Positions 40,045 through 51,542 of a DNA stretch of 64,000 nucleotides are shown here, in pieces. The DNA comes from Plutella xylostella (lineage: Eukaryota > Arthropoda > Insecta > Lepidoptera > Plutellidae). A program made the translations under genes and the position numbers. Position 1 is the stretch's first letter. The number at the start of each line of letters is the position of its first letter. The notes under the pieces were generated by a model. The model searched no databases and was not told where the DNA came from. It saw only the letters and a program-made list of their open reading frames with translations. The stretch is from contig NC_063993.1 in assembly GCF_932276165.1 (NCBI RefSeq), positions 11,418,001-11,482,000 of the forward strand, in the 5' to 3' direction.

Positions 40045-42123
40045 ATGGAGAGCATAGTCATCAGACAAAATGAGCTTATCAAAAGCTTCGTTCAGTTCGA
40101 GAGCAATTTCAAAAAAGATAGTTCATATCGTAAAACGGCAGGCTACTTCGTGAAGAAGTTAGAGACCTTAGATGAACTCTGGGCAGAGTTTCAGCATAAT
40201 CATTTGGAAATATGTGAGTATCAAGACATACAGAATCATCAGTATATCGTGGAAAACGTATACACCAAAACAGAAGAGCATTATCATTCTATCAAAAACT
40301 TAATCATGACGTATCAGCAACAGCAACTTTTGGCTCAGTCGCAGAGTCAGCAGGCGAAGCAGCCCGGTCAGCAGCAGCAATCAACCTCGTCGAACAAAGG
40401 TGAGGAAAATCAGGGCAAATCAGTATCAGAACAACGTATCAGCTCTCGAGGAGCATACAGCAGGTGTGACGAAATGCTACGAAAGCAGTCGGCAAACTTC
40501 ACAGCATTTGAGCGAACAATGGCAAGTATCAACTTGGATTCTCTTTCTGATAAATGGGAATACGAAGACGCTCTTAAGTCTCTGCAATCAAGATGGGCAA
40601 CTGTAGATAGTTTACATTGGGAGATTTATGGCGAGCAAAATGGGCAGAATCCAGAATACGAAGCAGCATTTAATCAATACGAAGAATCGTTCATCAAAAT
40701 GAAGAGAGAGATCAATAAAAAATTATGGTCGGTATCATACAGAGATAAGTCCATCCCACAGATGGAGATTCCTGAGTTCAGCGGTCAATTTAATCAGTGG
40801 GTATCATTCAAAGATTTGTTCAACGAAGCTATACATATCAACCCATCACTGTCCAGTGCACAAAAAATGCAGTTTTTAAAGGCTAAGGTAAAGGGAGAAG
40901 CAGAAAGGCTCATCCAGCATCTCACTATCAGCTCCGACAATTATCAAGTATGCTGGGAAATTCTGAACAACCGCTATAACAATAAAAAACTTATTTTCAC
41001 CTCTCACGCTAACACGCTGTTAGGATTTCAAAACATGCAGCAGCAATCACTAGGCCAGATAAAAAAGTTACATGATTTAACATTAGAATGTCTTCACGGG
41101 ATAAAGAATTTGGAGGTCGACATCAGCACGTGGGACCCCATCCTAGTGCACATACTGTCCCAAAAATTGGATAACGCCACATATGGAGACTACATAGAGT
41201 CGTTAGATAACTCTCGTGAATTGCCAAAATTAAACGATTTTCTAAAATTTTTGGAAAGTAAGTTCACCATTCTGGAATCAAGTCGAAGAAAACATGACGT
41301 AATTCAACAAAAACCTACTTTCCCACCGGTCAACCAAGGAAATGTTCACAAGAAATCAAATTACAACAATAATTCCCAAGGAAATTATCATAACAACACG
41401 TCGAAACCCTTCATGAAATCAATGACTGTGCAAGCTATCAAATGTCCGCTTTGTTCTCATGACCACGGTATATTTAGTTGCAGCAGTTTTCTAGAAATGC
41501 CTCCTGATATGAAGCTAAAAACAATAAATAGACTGCAATATTGCATAAATTGCTTGTATACTCATAATGGGAATCCGTGTTATTCGCAAAGAAGGTGTCG
41601 CAATTGTTCTGGTCAGCACAACACTTTACTGCACTCGGCTTGTGCAAAGACTCCGATAAGCCCGGCGGCGGCTAGTGGATCGCATTACAATCAACACAGG
41701 ACTGTGCACTCCGGTAATAATCATCGCAATAAACATGCAAATATCAACTCTAATGTATCACTGGGAGAAACTAAAGAGATATTGTTAGCTACAACTTTGG
41801 TAAAAGTTACCTCAATTGACGGAACGCAGATCATAATGAGGGCTCTTATCGACCAGGGATCCCAAGTTTCCCTTATTACGGAAAAAGCGGCGCAAACATT
41901 AGGTATCAAACGGCAGAAGTGCCAGGGACTCATCGTAGGAGTAGGAGCGAAAGAGAACAATAGCAAAGGGTTAATTTCAGTATCATGCTCATCAATCTAC
42001 GAGGACTTTACATTTGACACGGATGTAATTATCATGAACAACGGTTGTAAGTCGGGAGATCGACATATTATTTGGAGCAGATATTTACTCCATGATCATG
42101 TTAGGAGGAATAATCAGGGGTGA
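40045..42123 (+). pseudogene. BEL element gag and protease, frame ends early
   Basis: 692 residues from ATG. Residues about 100-130 are Gln-rich; about 245-420 match the Pao-type gag (IPEFSGQFNQWVSFKDLF). A Cys/His-rich zinc-binding segment follows at about 470-540 (CPLCSHDHG, CINCLYTH, CRNCSGQHN). The aspartic protease begins with ALIDQGSQVSLI (about residue 603). After about 42040 the frame leaves the family pattern and stops at 42121-42123, while RT continues in frame +1; part of the region between protease and RT seems to be missing. Described only, not repaired. Confidence 0.85.
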
Positions 42124-43240
42124 AGATCAGGTTCAGCCAATTGTGCAACAGACTCGCCTCGGCTGGATTATTTGCGGCAGCATAGGAAAATCATTTCAAT
42201 GCAACGTAGTTTTCAATCACGTGGAAGATATACAAAAATTTTGGGCTTTAGAAGAAGTTACAGAGCCATCAAGCATGACGTCAGAGGATCAAAAATGTGT
42301 TGATTTTTACATGTCAACTACCAGGAGGAGAAGCGATGGGAAATATGAAGTTAAACTTCCGATGGTAGATAATTTTGAAGAGAAATTAGGATCATCCAAA
42401 CAAACGGCGACAGCACAGTTTTTAAACTTAGAGAAAAGGTTTAAGAGAGAGCAGCAGCTATCAAAATTATATAAAGAATTTATCAAAGAATATCAGACAC
42501 TCGGACACATGGAACCGTGCACGAGCAACGCAGCCCCCGAATATTATCTCCCTCATCACGCTGTGCTGAGGTCGGAATCATTAACTTGTAAGTTAAGGGT
42601 CGTGTACAACGCTGGGAACAAAACATCAACGGGCCATAGCTTAAACGATTTAATGTACCGAGGACCTAATCTTCAGCAGGATTTGCAATCCTTGATACTA
42701 AGATGGCGCCAACATAAGTATGTATTCACTGCAGACATCGAGAAGATGTTTAGAGGTATCATCATTCAAGAAGAAGACAGAAGTTTACAGAAGATCATAT
42801 GGAGAGATGATCCACAGCAGCCTCTCCAATCATATCAGCTCACACGGGTGACATATGGGGTCAAGGCCAGCCCATATCTTGCCATGATGACTCTAAGACA
42901 ATTAGCAACCGATGAAAGGGAACAGTTCCCAGAAGCAGCATCAATTCTGGAGACAAACTTCTACACAGACGATTTAGTCCATGGAACGCAAACAGTTGAG
43001 CACGGAAAGCAGCTCGTCAGCGATTTAAATCAACTACTGAAAAAAGGCGGATTTACCTTGAGGAAATGGTCATCCAACAACCCGGAGTTGTTATCAGAAT
43101 TAAATAACATAGATCAAGAGCAAACCATTCATCATTTCAAAACTGACGACAGGTCAAAAATTCTGGGTCTCGGTTGGAATTCGAAGGACGACACTTTTAA
43201 TTTCACCTGTAACATGAACAAAGAACCCCGCCTAAACTAA
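42092..43240 (+). pseudogene. BEL element reverse transcriptase segment
   Basis: 382 residues in the second frame. Pao-type RT motifs are present: LRVVYNAGNKTSTGHSLNDL, FTADIEKMFRGI, and the catalytic YTDD (about residue 291). The frame ends at 43240 with a frameshift just before the conserved segment that resumes in frame 1 at about 43243. The break looks like a one- or two-base indel. Confidence 0.88.
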
Positions 43241-43254
43241 CAAAACGACTATTA

Positions 43255-46200
43255 TTGTCGGAAATCGCAAAACTTTTCGACCCCCTCGGCTGGCTAGCAC
43301 CAGTTGTTGTAAGATTAAAACTATTTTTTCAAGAAGTATACAATTTGAACCTAAATTGGGATGACACTGTGCCACAAAATGTAAAAACCGAATGGATGAA
43401 GTTACGAAGTGATGTCGAAAACATAACATTTTTCAAATTAGCAAGATGGACGGGGAGCAATGGCAAAGATGACGTAGAGCTACATGGGTTCTGTGACGCC
43501 TCAGAGAAGGCATATGCATGCGTAGTTTACGCACGAATCGTCAAAAATGATCAAGTGAAGATAACGCTAATAGCAGCAAAAACAAAATTGGTACCTAAGA
43601 AAAAAGAAGTCTCACTACCGAAGTTGGAGTTAAGTGGAGCACTTCTACTATCGAAATTAATCAGAAAGATTTCCGAATGTCTGAACATTCCGATGAGCTC
43701 AGCTTTTGGGTGGAGTGACTCAATGGTAGTGCTTGGATGGCTACAGGGCAGCCCGGAGCGGTGGAAGCCGTTTGTTAAAAACCGAGTAACAGCAATCACA
43801 CAAGTCGTCGACAGCAGCAATTGGCGATATGTAAAATCAGCAGAAAACCCGGCGGACAGCGCCAGCAGAGGAATCTCGGCCGCACAGCTGAAGGAAAATA
43901 CCTTATGGTTCAATGGACCACAATGGCTACAATCAGGCCAAATAGATCAATCACCGAAAAATTACATGACAAATCACGTGATCAAGATACAACAATCAAA
44001 CGTCGTTCAAGTTAAAATGGAGGAAAGTATCATCGAAAAATTAATACAAAGGTACAGCTGTATTAATAAAGTAATCAGAGTGATAGCATGGTTACTCAGA
44101 GCATTGAACCCACAAAGGAATTCGCTGCCGAGCTATCTCACATTACACGAGTTGCGGAAGGCTAACATACTCGTTATCAAACATGTGCAGCGGTCAGAAT
44201 TCGAAGAGGATATAAATCATTTAATCAAGCACAATAAACTGCATCAGAAGAGCAAACTGCTAAATTTGAACCCTGTACTTGACGAAAACGGACTGTTACG
44301 TGTCGGAGGCAGATTAGAGAAATCCAACTTGGATGAAGAAATGAAGCACCCCTTAATCATACCACACAGCAGTCGGGTCACGGATCTACTGATCGACCAA
44401 GCTCATCATCTGACGTTCCATGGTGGAGCGCGACTTACCCTCTCAGCAATCAGAACGAAATACTGGATCATTGGCGGAAACCGTGCAGTAAAGAAACGCG
44501 TTCGAAACTGCATCACATGCAGAAAACAAAACAAGGAGATACGCCCTCAGATCATGGGTGACCTTCCAGAAGCGAGAGTCACCCCCTCACCGCCCTTTTA
44601 TCACACGGGTGTTGACTACACTGGCTTCATAGATATCAAAGCAAATAAAGGTCGTGGTGTGAAAACTACGAAAGGTTATATAGCTATATTTGTCTGCATG
44701 GTGACGAAGGCCGTTCACCTGGAGCTGGTGTCGGACCTTAGCAGCTCAGCATTCCTAGCATGCCTCAAGAGAATGGCGGCTCGAAAGAAGGCCCCGAGGC
44801 ATTTATACAGTGATCAAGGAAAGAATTTTATTGGCGCCAGTCGAAAAATCAATGAAGAATACGTTGAATTACAGAAAATATTCAACGACAGCTTTTACAA
44901 AGAAATCAGCGAGTTAAACATAGAGTGGCACTTCAACGCCCCCTCGTGGCCCACGGCAGGAGGCTTGTGGGAACGAGCAGTGAGGAGCTTGAAATATCAC
45001 ATGAAAAGAGTCATCGGAGATCAAAAGCTGACTTTCGAGGAGCTCAGCACCATCTTAGCACAGCTCGAAGCATGTTTGAATGCCAGGCCTCTGTGTGCTT
45101 TGTCAGAAGATGTTGAGGACTTAGACGCCTTAACTCCAGCACACTTTCTGTACGGAGACGCAGGATTGACAGTTATTGAGACAGAGCAGGATGCCAGAAC
45201 ACGGTGGCATTTGATCAGAAAACTACATAATGACATATGGCAGCGTTGGAAAACGGAATATCTGACACAACTCTCAGCAAGAGGAAAATGGCTGAGACCA
45301 CATGAGAACATAGAGATCGGCAGCCTTGTTCTTATTCAGGACGATATCATACCAGCTGGCAAGTGGCCGCTTGGCAGAGTCATAGATGTGCATCCAGGCG
45401 CAGATGGCTATGTCAGAGTTGTAACTCTAAAAACAAAAAACGGCATCTTAAAAAGACCACTTACGAGGTTATCAATTTTACCACTTCAATCAAATCAAAA
45501 TAACATAAATAAATCAAATGATTCAGCAGAAAACACGGAGCAACCAAGTCAAGATAAAAGACAATTAAGAAAAAGATCACCAACAACATTCGTATCAGTA
45601 GCCTTAGCGCTACTGTTCTTCATGTCAATGATATCAAGTTACAACTGTGCCTACAATGTAACTACACTACCGCAAAATCAATCAATCTACTTTGACCCAA
45701 TAACTCAGATGCAATTAGTACGGGATGACTGGACCCTAATTGTTTATTACGACTTATCATCATACTGGGAAGGAATCACAGCATTCGAAAACATTACAAG
45801 ATACCTAAATCAAACATGTGCTAAAACAGAGCAAGACAATCACTGTAATATGATAATATCACAACTCATTCATGACTATAAAGAGCTACAATACTATAAC
45901 CAGATTATGCTTAGTCAGAACTATAGCGCACGCGCCACGCGCCGCAGCCGGCGCGGGTACATTAATGCAGTGGGTTATGTTACAAACAGCCTGTTCGGGA
46001 TACTCGACGACCATTTCGCAGAACAGTACAAGCGAGACATAGAAGAGATAAGAAACAATGAGAGTCATTTGATACGCTTGTGGAAGAATCAGACATCAGT
46101 AATTGAGACAGGCTACAACCTATTAAAGAAAACTAAAGAGATCATGGATAGTCAGCATAAAATCATTTATAAGCATCTGGAAAGCCTAGATAAAATTGCA

Positions 46201-47586
46201 AATAATGTACAGCTAAAAGTAACATCTTGGGTAATTTTTCAAGAGTTCTCCTTAGCCTCTCTAACAGCTAGCAACCTATTACAAAACTTAAGAAGAATTC
46301 AATCAGATCTCCTTAACACAATAACTGACATTTATCATGGCCAAGTCAATATCCACCTACTAAATCCAGATCAGCTGCTCAAGGAGCTTAGCATAATTTC
46401 AAGCCAGTTGCCCAAAGACTTAACATTGCCTATAAATACTGTGCAAGCAGATATCCCAAAAATATACAAGTTAATGAAATGTAAAGCAAAAATGTTACAA
46501 CAATATTTAATTATTGAAATAAAAATTCCCATATTAAGCAGAGACAGCTTTGAACTATACAAGCTGGTACCACTGCCTCATCAAACAAAGGAAACTATGT
46601 ATCAGATCTCGCCTATATCAGAATACATTGCCATTAATTTTAGAAAAGATACGTACTTGCCGATAAATAATGAAGAACTAAAAGAATGCCAATATCATGA
46701 TCAGCGCTATTTTTGCAATTTGGACAATCCAATCTATCACCTGAGCTCCACCGAAAAATTCTGTAACTTACAGTCTGAAGCAGGGACATGCAAGATCAGC
46801 AAATCAGTTTGTAAGAACCAGTGGATTAAGTTGTATGAGTCATCATCATATTTCTACTTTTGTTGCGATACGTATCATGTAAGAATAATATGTGAAGATG
46901 CAGTCACGCCACACCAGTTGAAAGGATCTGGTATCATCAGTCTGGGACAAAGATGCGAGATAAAAGGTGAAGATTTTACTCTATTTGCCCATCAATCACA
47001 CTCTAGCATGCTAAACTCAGAAGCAAATGTGTATACACCGAAAGTGTTGGAGATAAATCATATCGTTAATATTGCCCTACCGATAGAAGACTCGCCCGTC
47101 GATCGTTCGAATGAAACAGACTTAGACTGGAAAGGCAAGTTGCTCCAGTTAGATAAACAAATAGATGATATGAAGCATGGAGCTGAGGCAGCAGACGTGG
47201 GGTTGTCCTCACATGACGTCCACCAGTACGCCGTGAGCTACCTGGCGGTGGCGGCAGCGGCGGCGGCGGGCGCGGTGCTGGCGTGGAGGCGCTGCCGACG
47301 CCGCACTCCCCGCGCCCCGCGCGCCCCGCTCTCCGATAGTGATAGTGCTAGTGTTAGTGCGCGAAAGTGTTATCAGGCCGAGCAGCCTAGTGTTAGTCCG
47401 TTATCAAAAAAGCTTAGTGATAGTGTTAAAGATAGTGTTCGCGTTATAAATAAATCTGAACGTCAGATTCGGCAATTTAGAGACAATAGCGAAAACATTA
47501 GTGATAGTTTAAACCGTAGTAAGCAAGTAAACATAGCCACTTCACCAATATTAACTAAAGTTCATTTTCATGTCTCTGAATCATAA
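43255..47586 (+). CDS. BEL element RNase H, integrase and env-like domain in one ORF
   Basis: 1,443 residues. Residues 1-15 are KLFDPLGWLAP-type RT connection; about 75-190 RNase H (HGFCDASEKAYACVVYAR); about 364-426 the HHCC zinc finger of integrase; about 449-600 the integrase core with Asp, Asp and Glu in GVDYTG, YSDQGKNF and LWERAVR. From about residue 779 a hydrophobic segment starts an env-like part with N-glycosylation sites, a polybasic furin-type site at about 893-902, and a C-terminal transmembrane segment (about 1322-1342) with a basic tail. Env is fused in frame to pol with no stop, as in roo-like BEL elements. Confidence 0.88.
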   Translation: MSEIAKLFDPLGWLAPVVVRLKLFFQEVYNLNLNWDDTVPQNVKTEWMKLRSDVENITFFKLARWTGSNGKDDVELHGFCDASEKAYACVVYARIVKNDQVKITLIAAKTKLVPKKKEVSLPKLELSGALLLSKLIRKISECLNIPMSSAFGWSDSMVVLGWLQGSPERWKPFVKNRVTAITQVVDSSNWRYVKSAENPADSASRGISAAQLKENTLWFNGPQWLQSGQIDQSPKNYMTNHVIKIQQSNVVQVKMEESIIEKLIQRYSCINKVIRVIAWLLRALNPQRNSLPSYLTLHELRKANILVIKHVQRSEFEEDINHLIKHNKLHQKSKLLNLNPVLDENGLLRVGGRLEKSNLDEEMKHPLIIPHSSRVTDLLIDQAHHLTFHGGARLTLSAIRTKYWIIGGNRAVKKRVRNCITCRKQNKEIRPQIMGDLPEARVTPSPPFYHTGVDYTGFIDIKANKGRGVKTTKGYIAIFVCMVTKAVHLELVSDLSSSAFLACLKRMAARKKAPRHLYSDQGKNFIGASRKINEEYVELQKIFNDSFYKEISELNIEWHFNAPSWPTAGGLWERAVRSLKYHMKRVIGDQKLTFEELSTILAQLEACLNARPLCALSEDVEDLDALTPAHFLYGDAGLTVIETEQDARTRWHLIRKLHNDIWQRWKTEYLTQLSARGKWLRPHENIEIGSLVLIQDDIIPAGKWPLGRVIDVHPGADGYVRVVTLKTKNGILKRPLTRLSILPLQSNQNNINKSNDSAENTEQPSQDKRQLRKRSPTTFVSVALALLFFMSMISSYNCAYNVTTLPQNQSIYFDPITQMQLVRDDWTLIVYYDLSSYWEGITAFENITRYLNQTCAKTEQDNHCNMIISQLIHDYKELQYYNQIMLSQNYSARATRRSRRGYINAVGYVTNSLFGILDDHFAEQYKRDIEEIRNNESHLIRLWKNQTSVIETGYNLLKKTKEIMDSQHKIIYKHLESLDKIANNVQLKVTSWVIFQEFSLASLTASNLLQNLRRIQSDLLNTITDIYHGQVNIHLLNPDQLLKELSIISSQLPKDLTLPINTVQADIPKIYKLMKCKAKMLQQYLIIEIKIPILSRDSFELYKLVPLPHQTKETMYQISPISEYIAINFRKDTYLPINNEELKECQYHDQRYFCNLDNPIYHLSSTEKFCNLQSEAGTCKISKSVCKNQWIKLYESSSYFYFCCDTYHVRIICEDAVTPHQLKGSGIISLGQRCEIKGEDFTLFAHQSHSSMLNSEANVYTPKVLEINHIVNIALPIEDSPVDRSNETDLDWKGKLLQLDKQIDDMKHGAEAADVGLSSHDVHQYAVSYLAVAAAAAAGAVLAWRRCRRRTPRAPRAPLSDSDSASVSARKCYQAEQPSVSPLSKKLSDSVKDSVRVINKSERQIRQFRDNSENISDSLNRSKQVNIATSPILTKVHFHVSES

Positions 47587-47740
47587 TAGATTTTTGAATT
47601 TTATAAATTGAGTGTTATTTTAATCAATGTTATTTTTGATATCTTTAATTTGATTTTACTTGGTGGCTTCTTTATCATTTTATTATTTTGTACATTTTAA
47701 TAATTTCTTTATTTTTATGTACTTTCCCCGCCCGGGAGTA

Positions 47741-47982
47741 TGTTCGGGTCAACCGAACACTTACCTCAGCAATTCGTATTTCTTGCGAGTCGCGCACACG
47801 CGGCCGACTCAGTGCATCGCGGAACGTATTGCCGGGCGGCAACGGGTGCATTCATAATTATCATAGTTTTAACGTAATTAAGTATCATTGTGGAACTTGA
47901 ATAAACTTCAATATATCATTTATCAGTGACTTTATCATTTATAAAATTATCATTAGTTATGTACGGACTTACAACCCGCACA
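47741..47982 (+). repeat. BEL element 3' LTR
   Basis: Same 242 bp as the 5' LTR. The preceding cccgggagta is only a weak polypurine tract. ACATT follows at 47983-47987. Confidence 0.93.
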
Positions 47983-47987
47983 ACATT

Positions 47988-48213
47988 TTATGTTATATTA
48001 CTGATGTTACTTTCAATAAGATTTTGATTTTTAATGGTACCCCGAGATACGGGCAAAGCCTAGTTCGGGGGCCCCTGTTCATTTTGTGATTTTAAATGTA
48101 AGATGTGCGCAAGAATACTTTTTGTTTTGTAAAATAAGATTTAAATTTTACTTAGGTATTATGTGTTTTATGTGCAAATAAACATTTTTTACTTTACTTT
48201 ACTTTTACTTATG
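47988..48213 (+). pseudogene. LINE 3' fragment, right part
   Basis: Continuation of the 3' UTR cut at 39500: a GC-rich stem-like segment (ggtaccccgagatacgggc ... gttcgggggcccc), AATAAACA near 48177 and a CTTTA-repeat tail (48190-48212). Joining the flanks across the BEL element gives one LINE end of about 700 bp. Confidence 0.75.
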
Positions 48214-49820
48214 TTTATAATTCGTAATCGCCCTTATTTAAGTATATGCATATCATATGAAATACAAAACAACAACGCTGAAATATCATAATTATGCTTT
48301 CCAGTGCCCACATACTTTAATGCTTTTGTAATGTCCTCGTTTGGACGAGACTAGACCTCCTACTGCAAGTGTGGCGGGCAGTTAGGCGCGCCACTTTAAT
48401 TAGGTCTTCATCACAGCCTAGGCGACCTAGATTATAGTGTCATGTACTATTCTACTTACCAACTACAGTTTAGTACACGCCTATTTAGATTAACAACGAT
48501 ATGTCCTATAGAATGAGAACCATTCGAAGTTACATATAGTTAGGTTACATTAGATAACCCAGGGTAAATTGGAAATTAATGACTAGAACCGATGTTAATA
48601 AAGATATTAATTACACCGCACAGGGCGGAAGAGTTGTAGGTTATACTTAGTATAATAGTGTGTCCGTAATCTGATCTTATACAGGCGGTCCCATGAGCCC
48701 GGCTGGAGGTAGGCAGTAGCCGCGAATATTACGCAAGAGGCCAGTGACCGGTTACATTTACATCACACTGTAAATTGACAGGTGATTGATGGCGTTGGTG
48801 TAGATTGTAGGCAATGTTAGTTTTTAGGCTGAAATCGGTAAGTTAAGACGCCTATAACCATAAGTAATCATGTGTAGGTACCGACTTGCTATTAGTTTTT
48901 GTAGTCGAAGACGATTTGTAGATGCAGTTCTCCGTGGTCTACAAGTTTCTGACTGGATACTACTAATCTGACTAGCTAATCATTTAAGCAAATTAACAAA
49001 CTTCCAACTTTTCACGTTAAATATCACGCTAAAATTGACTCTACAATACAATATCTTCTTTATTTCACCTGGTAAGGGTTAACAGATTCATAACACAAGT
49101 AAATCAGCGGGTTATTAATAAATCCGCTGTTGAATGTGAAGTGTTCCCTGATCCGGCGCATCGTAAACAAGATCTGACGTCTCAAGGTCCACTCCATCAT
49201 CCTGCAGCTTCATAACCGGCGCCTGGCGTGCTTCATATTTACATGCCTTCGAGTCAATATAAATATTCAAGCGATCACCTCTCGTATGGTGGGGCAGTGT
49301 ACAGATTCTTCATCATTCTTCTTTATCAAAAACGATAGAGGCCATAATATAATCTGGTGCAAGCTTGCTTACAGCATTCTCACTTTATTTATTTGTCATT
49401 TATCATGTCATCTGAAAATATTCTTAGCTCTCTACATCTACAATAACATTGCTTAAGTATGTATTTAGTACATGGTAGATACTTAATTTACCTGTCGCAC
49501 ATGCGCCCTTGCCGTTTTGCCGATAAGTGCGGAGACATCGCCGTTTTTTTATCTCATCCATTAGATAAGTACTTACTCATATATTTTCATTAAGTACTTC
49601 AGGATAGATCAAGAAAATGCTGTAAGTACTTTCGTATTGTTATCTCGCATTATCCATTCAATTCAAATTTTGGAAACATCAATTGATAAAAGTCTTTATG
49701 TAACTACCTAATAATAAGTTTATCTTAGATAAAGTCCGTTATCTATTTTAATATTGCAAGTAACTTATCTTTATCTCACTAGAAGTTTGTTATACCTTTC
49801 AAATGACCATGACGATCAGA

Positions 49821-49930
49821 TTGCGCAGGGATTAGGGACTAGTGATGTGTAGAGAGTCCCAGTTTCGATCCCCGGCCAGAGCAGTTATTCTCAGGTGTGC
49901 CTTGTATTCCCGAAACGGAATGAATGAATT
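49821..49930 (+). mobile_element. tRNA-derived SINE-like unit
   Basis: TTGCGCAGGGAT (from 49821) resembles a Pol III A box and GTTTCGATCCC (49862-49872) a B box, 41 nt apart, with ccccggcc after it as in a tRNA T-arm. The anticodon region does not fold convincingly, so it is a decayed tRNA or a SINE head. Its 3' end is not defined. Confidence 0.45.
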
Positions 49931-50795
49931 GGTCATAAACTGACGCTCAGTAGTCCACATGCAGCACTTTGTCTAAAGTTAGTAACTGCATTCACTGTTT
50001 ATCGACACACGTTAGTACGTTACATCTCAATGTTTTGTTTATTGACGGTGTATTGTTCGTGATGTGAGCCGTGGGCTACGACGCATAGAACGTAGGTAAT
50101 TCCATTTTCTACCAGTGTTTATTTCGATTGTTTTAGTTCTCATCTTATTTAAACCTCCTAGTTCTAGAGTTTGAGATAGTAGGGCGTTATTTATTATTGT
50201 AGATTCGATCGCAAACCTAAAGGGATATATATATTGCCGTATATGAGGCCTATTATCTACTACCGGTCCGCCGCTGATGTATGTTTTGTCGCAATTTGTT
50301 GGAAAGGTTTGCAGTACAGCTCATACACGTTCAGATATCCAAAGGCAGTCTTCAAACCGTCCATTCAGTCACGAAGTTTTCACAATGTTATGTTACTAAA
50401 CATTTTCTCACGATCTTATATAGGTATTTTATTTATGTAAGTAAACTCTCGCTTTCATTTATTATTGTTTTCATAAGTATAAGTAAGCACTTGAGTATGA
50501 GATGTAGGTACATTGTTGGATACAAAATAGGTAGGTTGGGTTCATCCATAAAGCATCAACTAGGAGGAATCGTGGATCGAACAAGATGAAGTTGGAGGCT
50601 ACACTTATGGAGAGTCGAGGCTCTTCCTGAAGCAGACGACATGTGACCGAACAACAGCTACCATACCACCACCGACACGGATTGTTAATTACTAATGTTC
50701 GGTTGTGGTAACCCCACTGATCGATGTGAGTAGGTTTCCTGGAAAGTGTCTGTCTGTAGCGCGGAGGTGTGAGCTCATGTAGTCCGTCAATTAGT

Positions 50796-50875
50796 CGCCA
50801 GGGGGCGCGGCGCGGTCAGGGCTGCCCGGGGCCGGCGGCGGCGGCGGGGGCGGGGAGGGGCGACCTGGATAGTTG
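50796..50875. promoter_or_regulatory. CGG-rich island with CTCF-like core
   Basis: CGCCAGGGGGCGCGG (50796-50810) resembles the CTCF core, followed by ggccggcggcggcggcggg and GGGGCGGGG. The island is isolated in AT-rich DNA. It could be a promoter or first exon; no ORF or donor supports that. Confidence 0.3.
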
Positions 50876-51392
50876 GGACTCCCGTGGACAGCAACTCACG
50901 CAACCAGCAGTTAGCCCGTAATTATATAATACTAAACAAAACAAATACAACCCTATTTTTAACTTTTATATGGATACAATACAATATGAACATGGAGGTA
51001 CATATTATTAGCATACGCCACAAAATAACGGTTAAGTCCAACATAATTGCCTACAATACATATAGGCATAGGCATTAGGTCAACCTTAATTTTACCAGTC
51101 GAATAAGTTATAAGTATCCTACCAACAAAGTAAATTAAGTATGTCGTCGTAATCGCGTGACAAATCTGAATATTTCAGACGTAAGTAGGTTCAGCCCGCA
51201 ATATTCAGGAGTGCCGTTATCCAACAATATTCAGAGATCAAACGCATTCATCAAGTAGATAAGATATAATTATGATAAGTTTCGTTACTAGTTATAAAAT
51301 ACTTATGTACTATGTAGGTATTACCTATTTATGTAGTTAGTGCTTATTTTACCATTACAGTATGTTAGTTTTATGTCAGCGACCTGTGTTAC

Positions 51393-51502
51393 TGTGGTAT
51401 ACCTACCTCACGATAGATATATGCGGGCTACCATACTATGAGCAGTCAATAAACGAGCTTCACTGTGGCCGGTTGTTTTACTAGTTACTACCCGATATCT
51501 CA
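51393..51502 (+). repeat. Mag element 5' LTR
   Basis: 110 bp, TG...CA. AATAAA at about 51449 (tcaataaacg) may be its poly(A) signal. The primer-binding site just after it (gtgtcgacgaggtgc) is degenerate: the expected TGG is not adjacent. Confidence 0.93.
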
Positions 51503-51542
51503 GTGTCGACGAGGTGCTAATTAATTTATCCACGCGTTCAAA

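Larger units (their letters stand above)
39501..47987 (+). mobile_element. BEL/Pao LTR element with env-like region and 5-bp target duplication
   Basis: Two 242-bp LTRs (39506-39747, 47741-47982), alike at every base by eye, begin TGTTCGGG and end CGCACA. ACATT flanks both sides (39501-39505, 47983-47987). Between them lie gag, protease, RT, RNase H, integrase and an env-like part, in three frames. Identical LTRs mean a very recent insertion. It sits in the 3' UTR of an older LINE. The coding region is broken twice, so this copy is probably not autonomous. Confidence 0.95.
48214..51387. other. Intergenic or intronic DNA
   Basis: AT-rich, no gene supported. It holds a tRNA-derived SINE-like unit (49.8 kb) and a short CGG-rich island (50.8 kb). 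The ORFs at 50234-50589 and 50884-51078 show no family motif. Confidence 0.5.

Noticed and set aside
49821..49880. A functional tRNA gene
   Set aside because: Only A- and B-box-like segments are seen; acceptor and anticodon stems do not pair.
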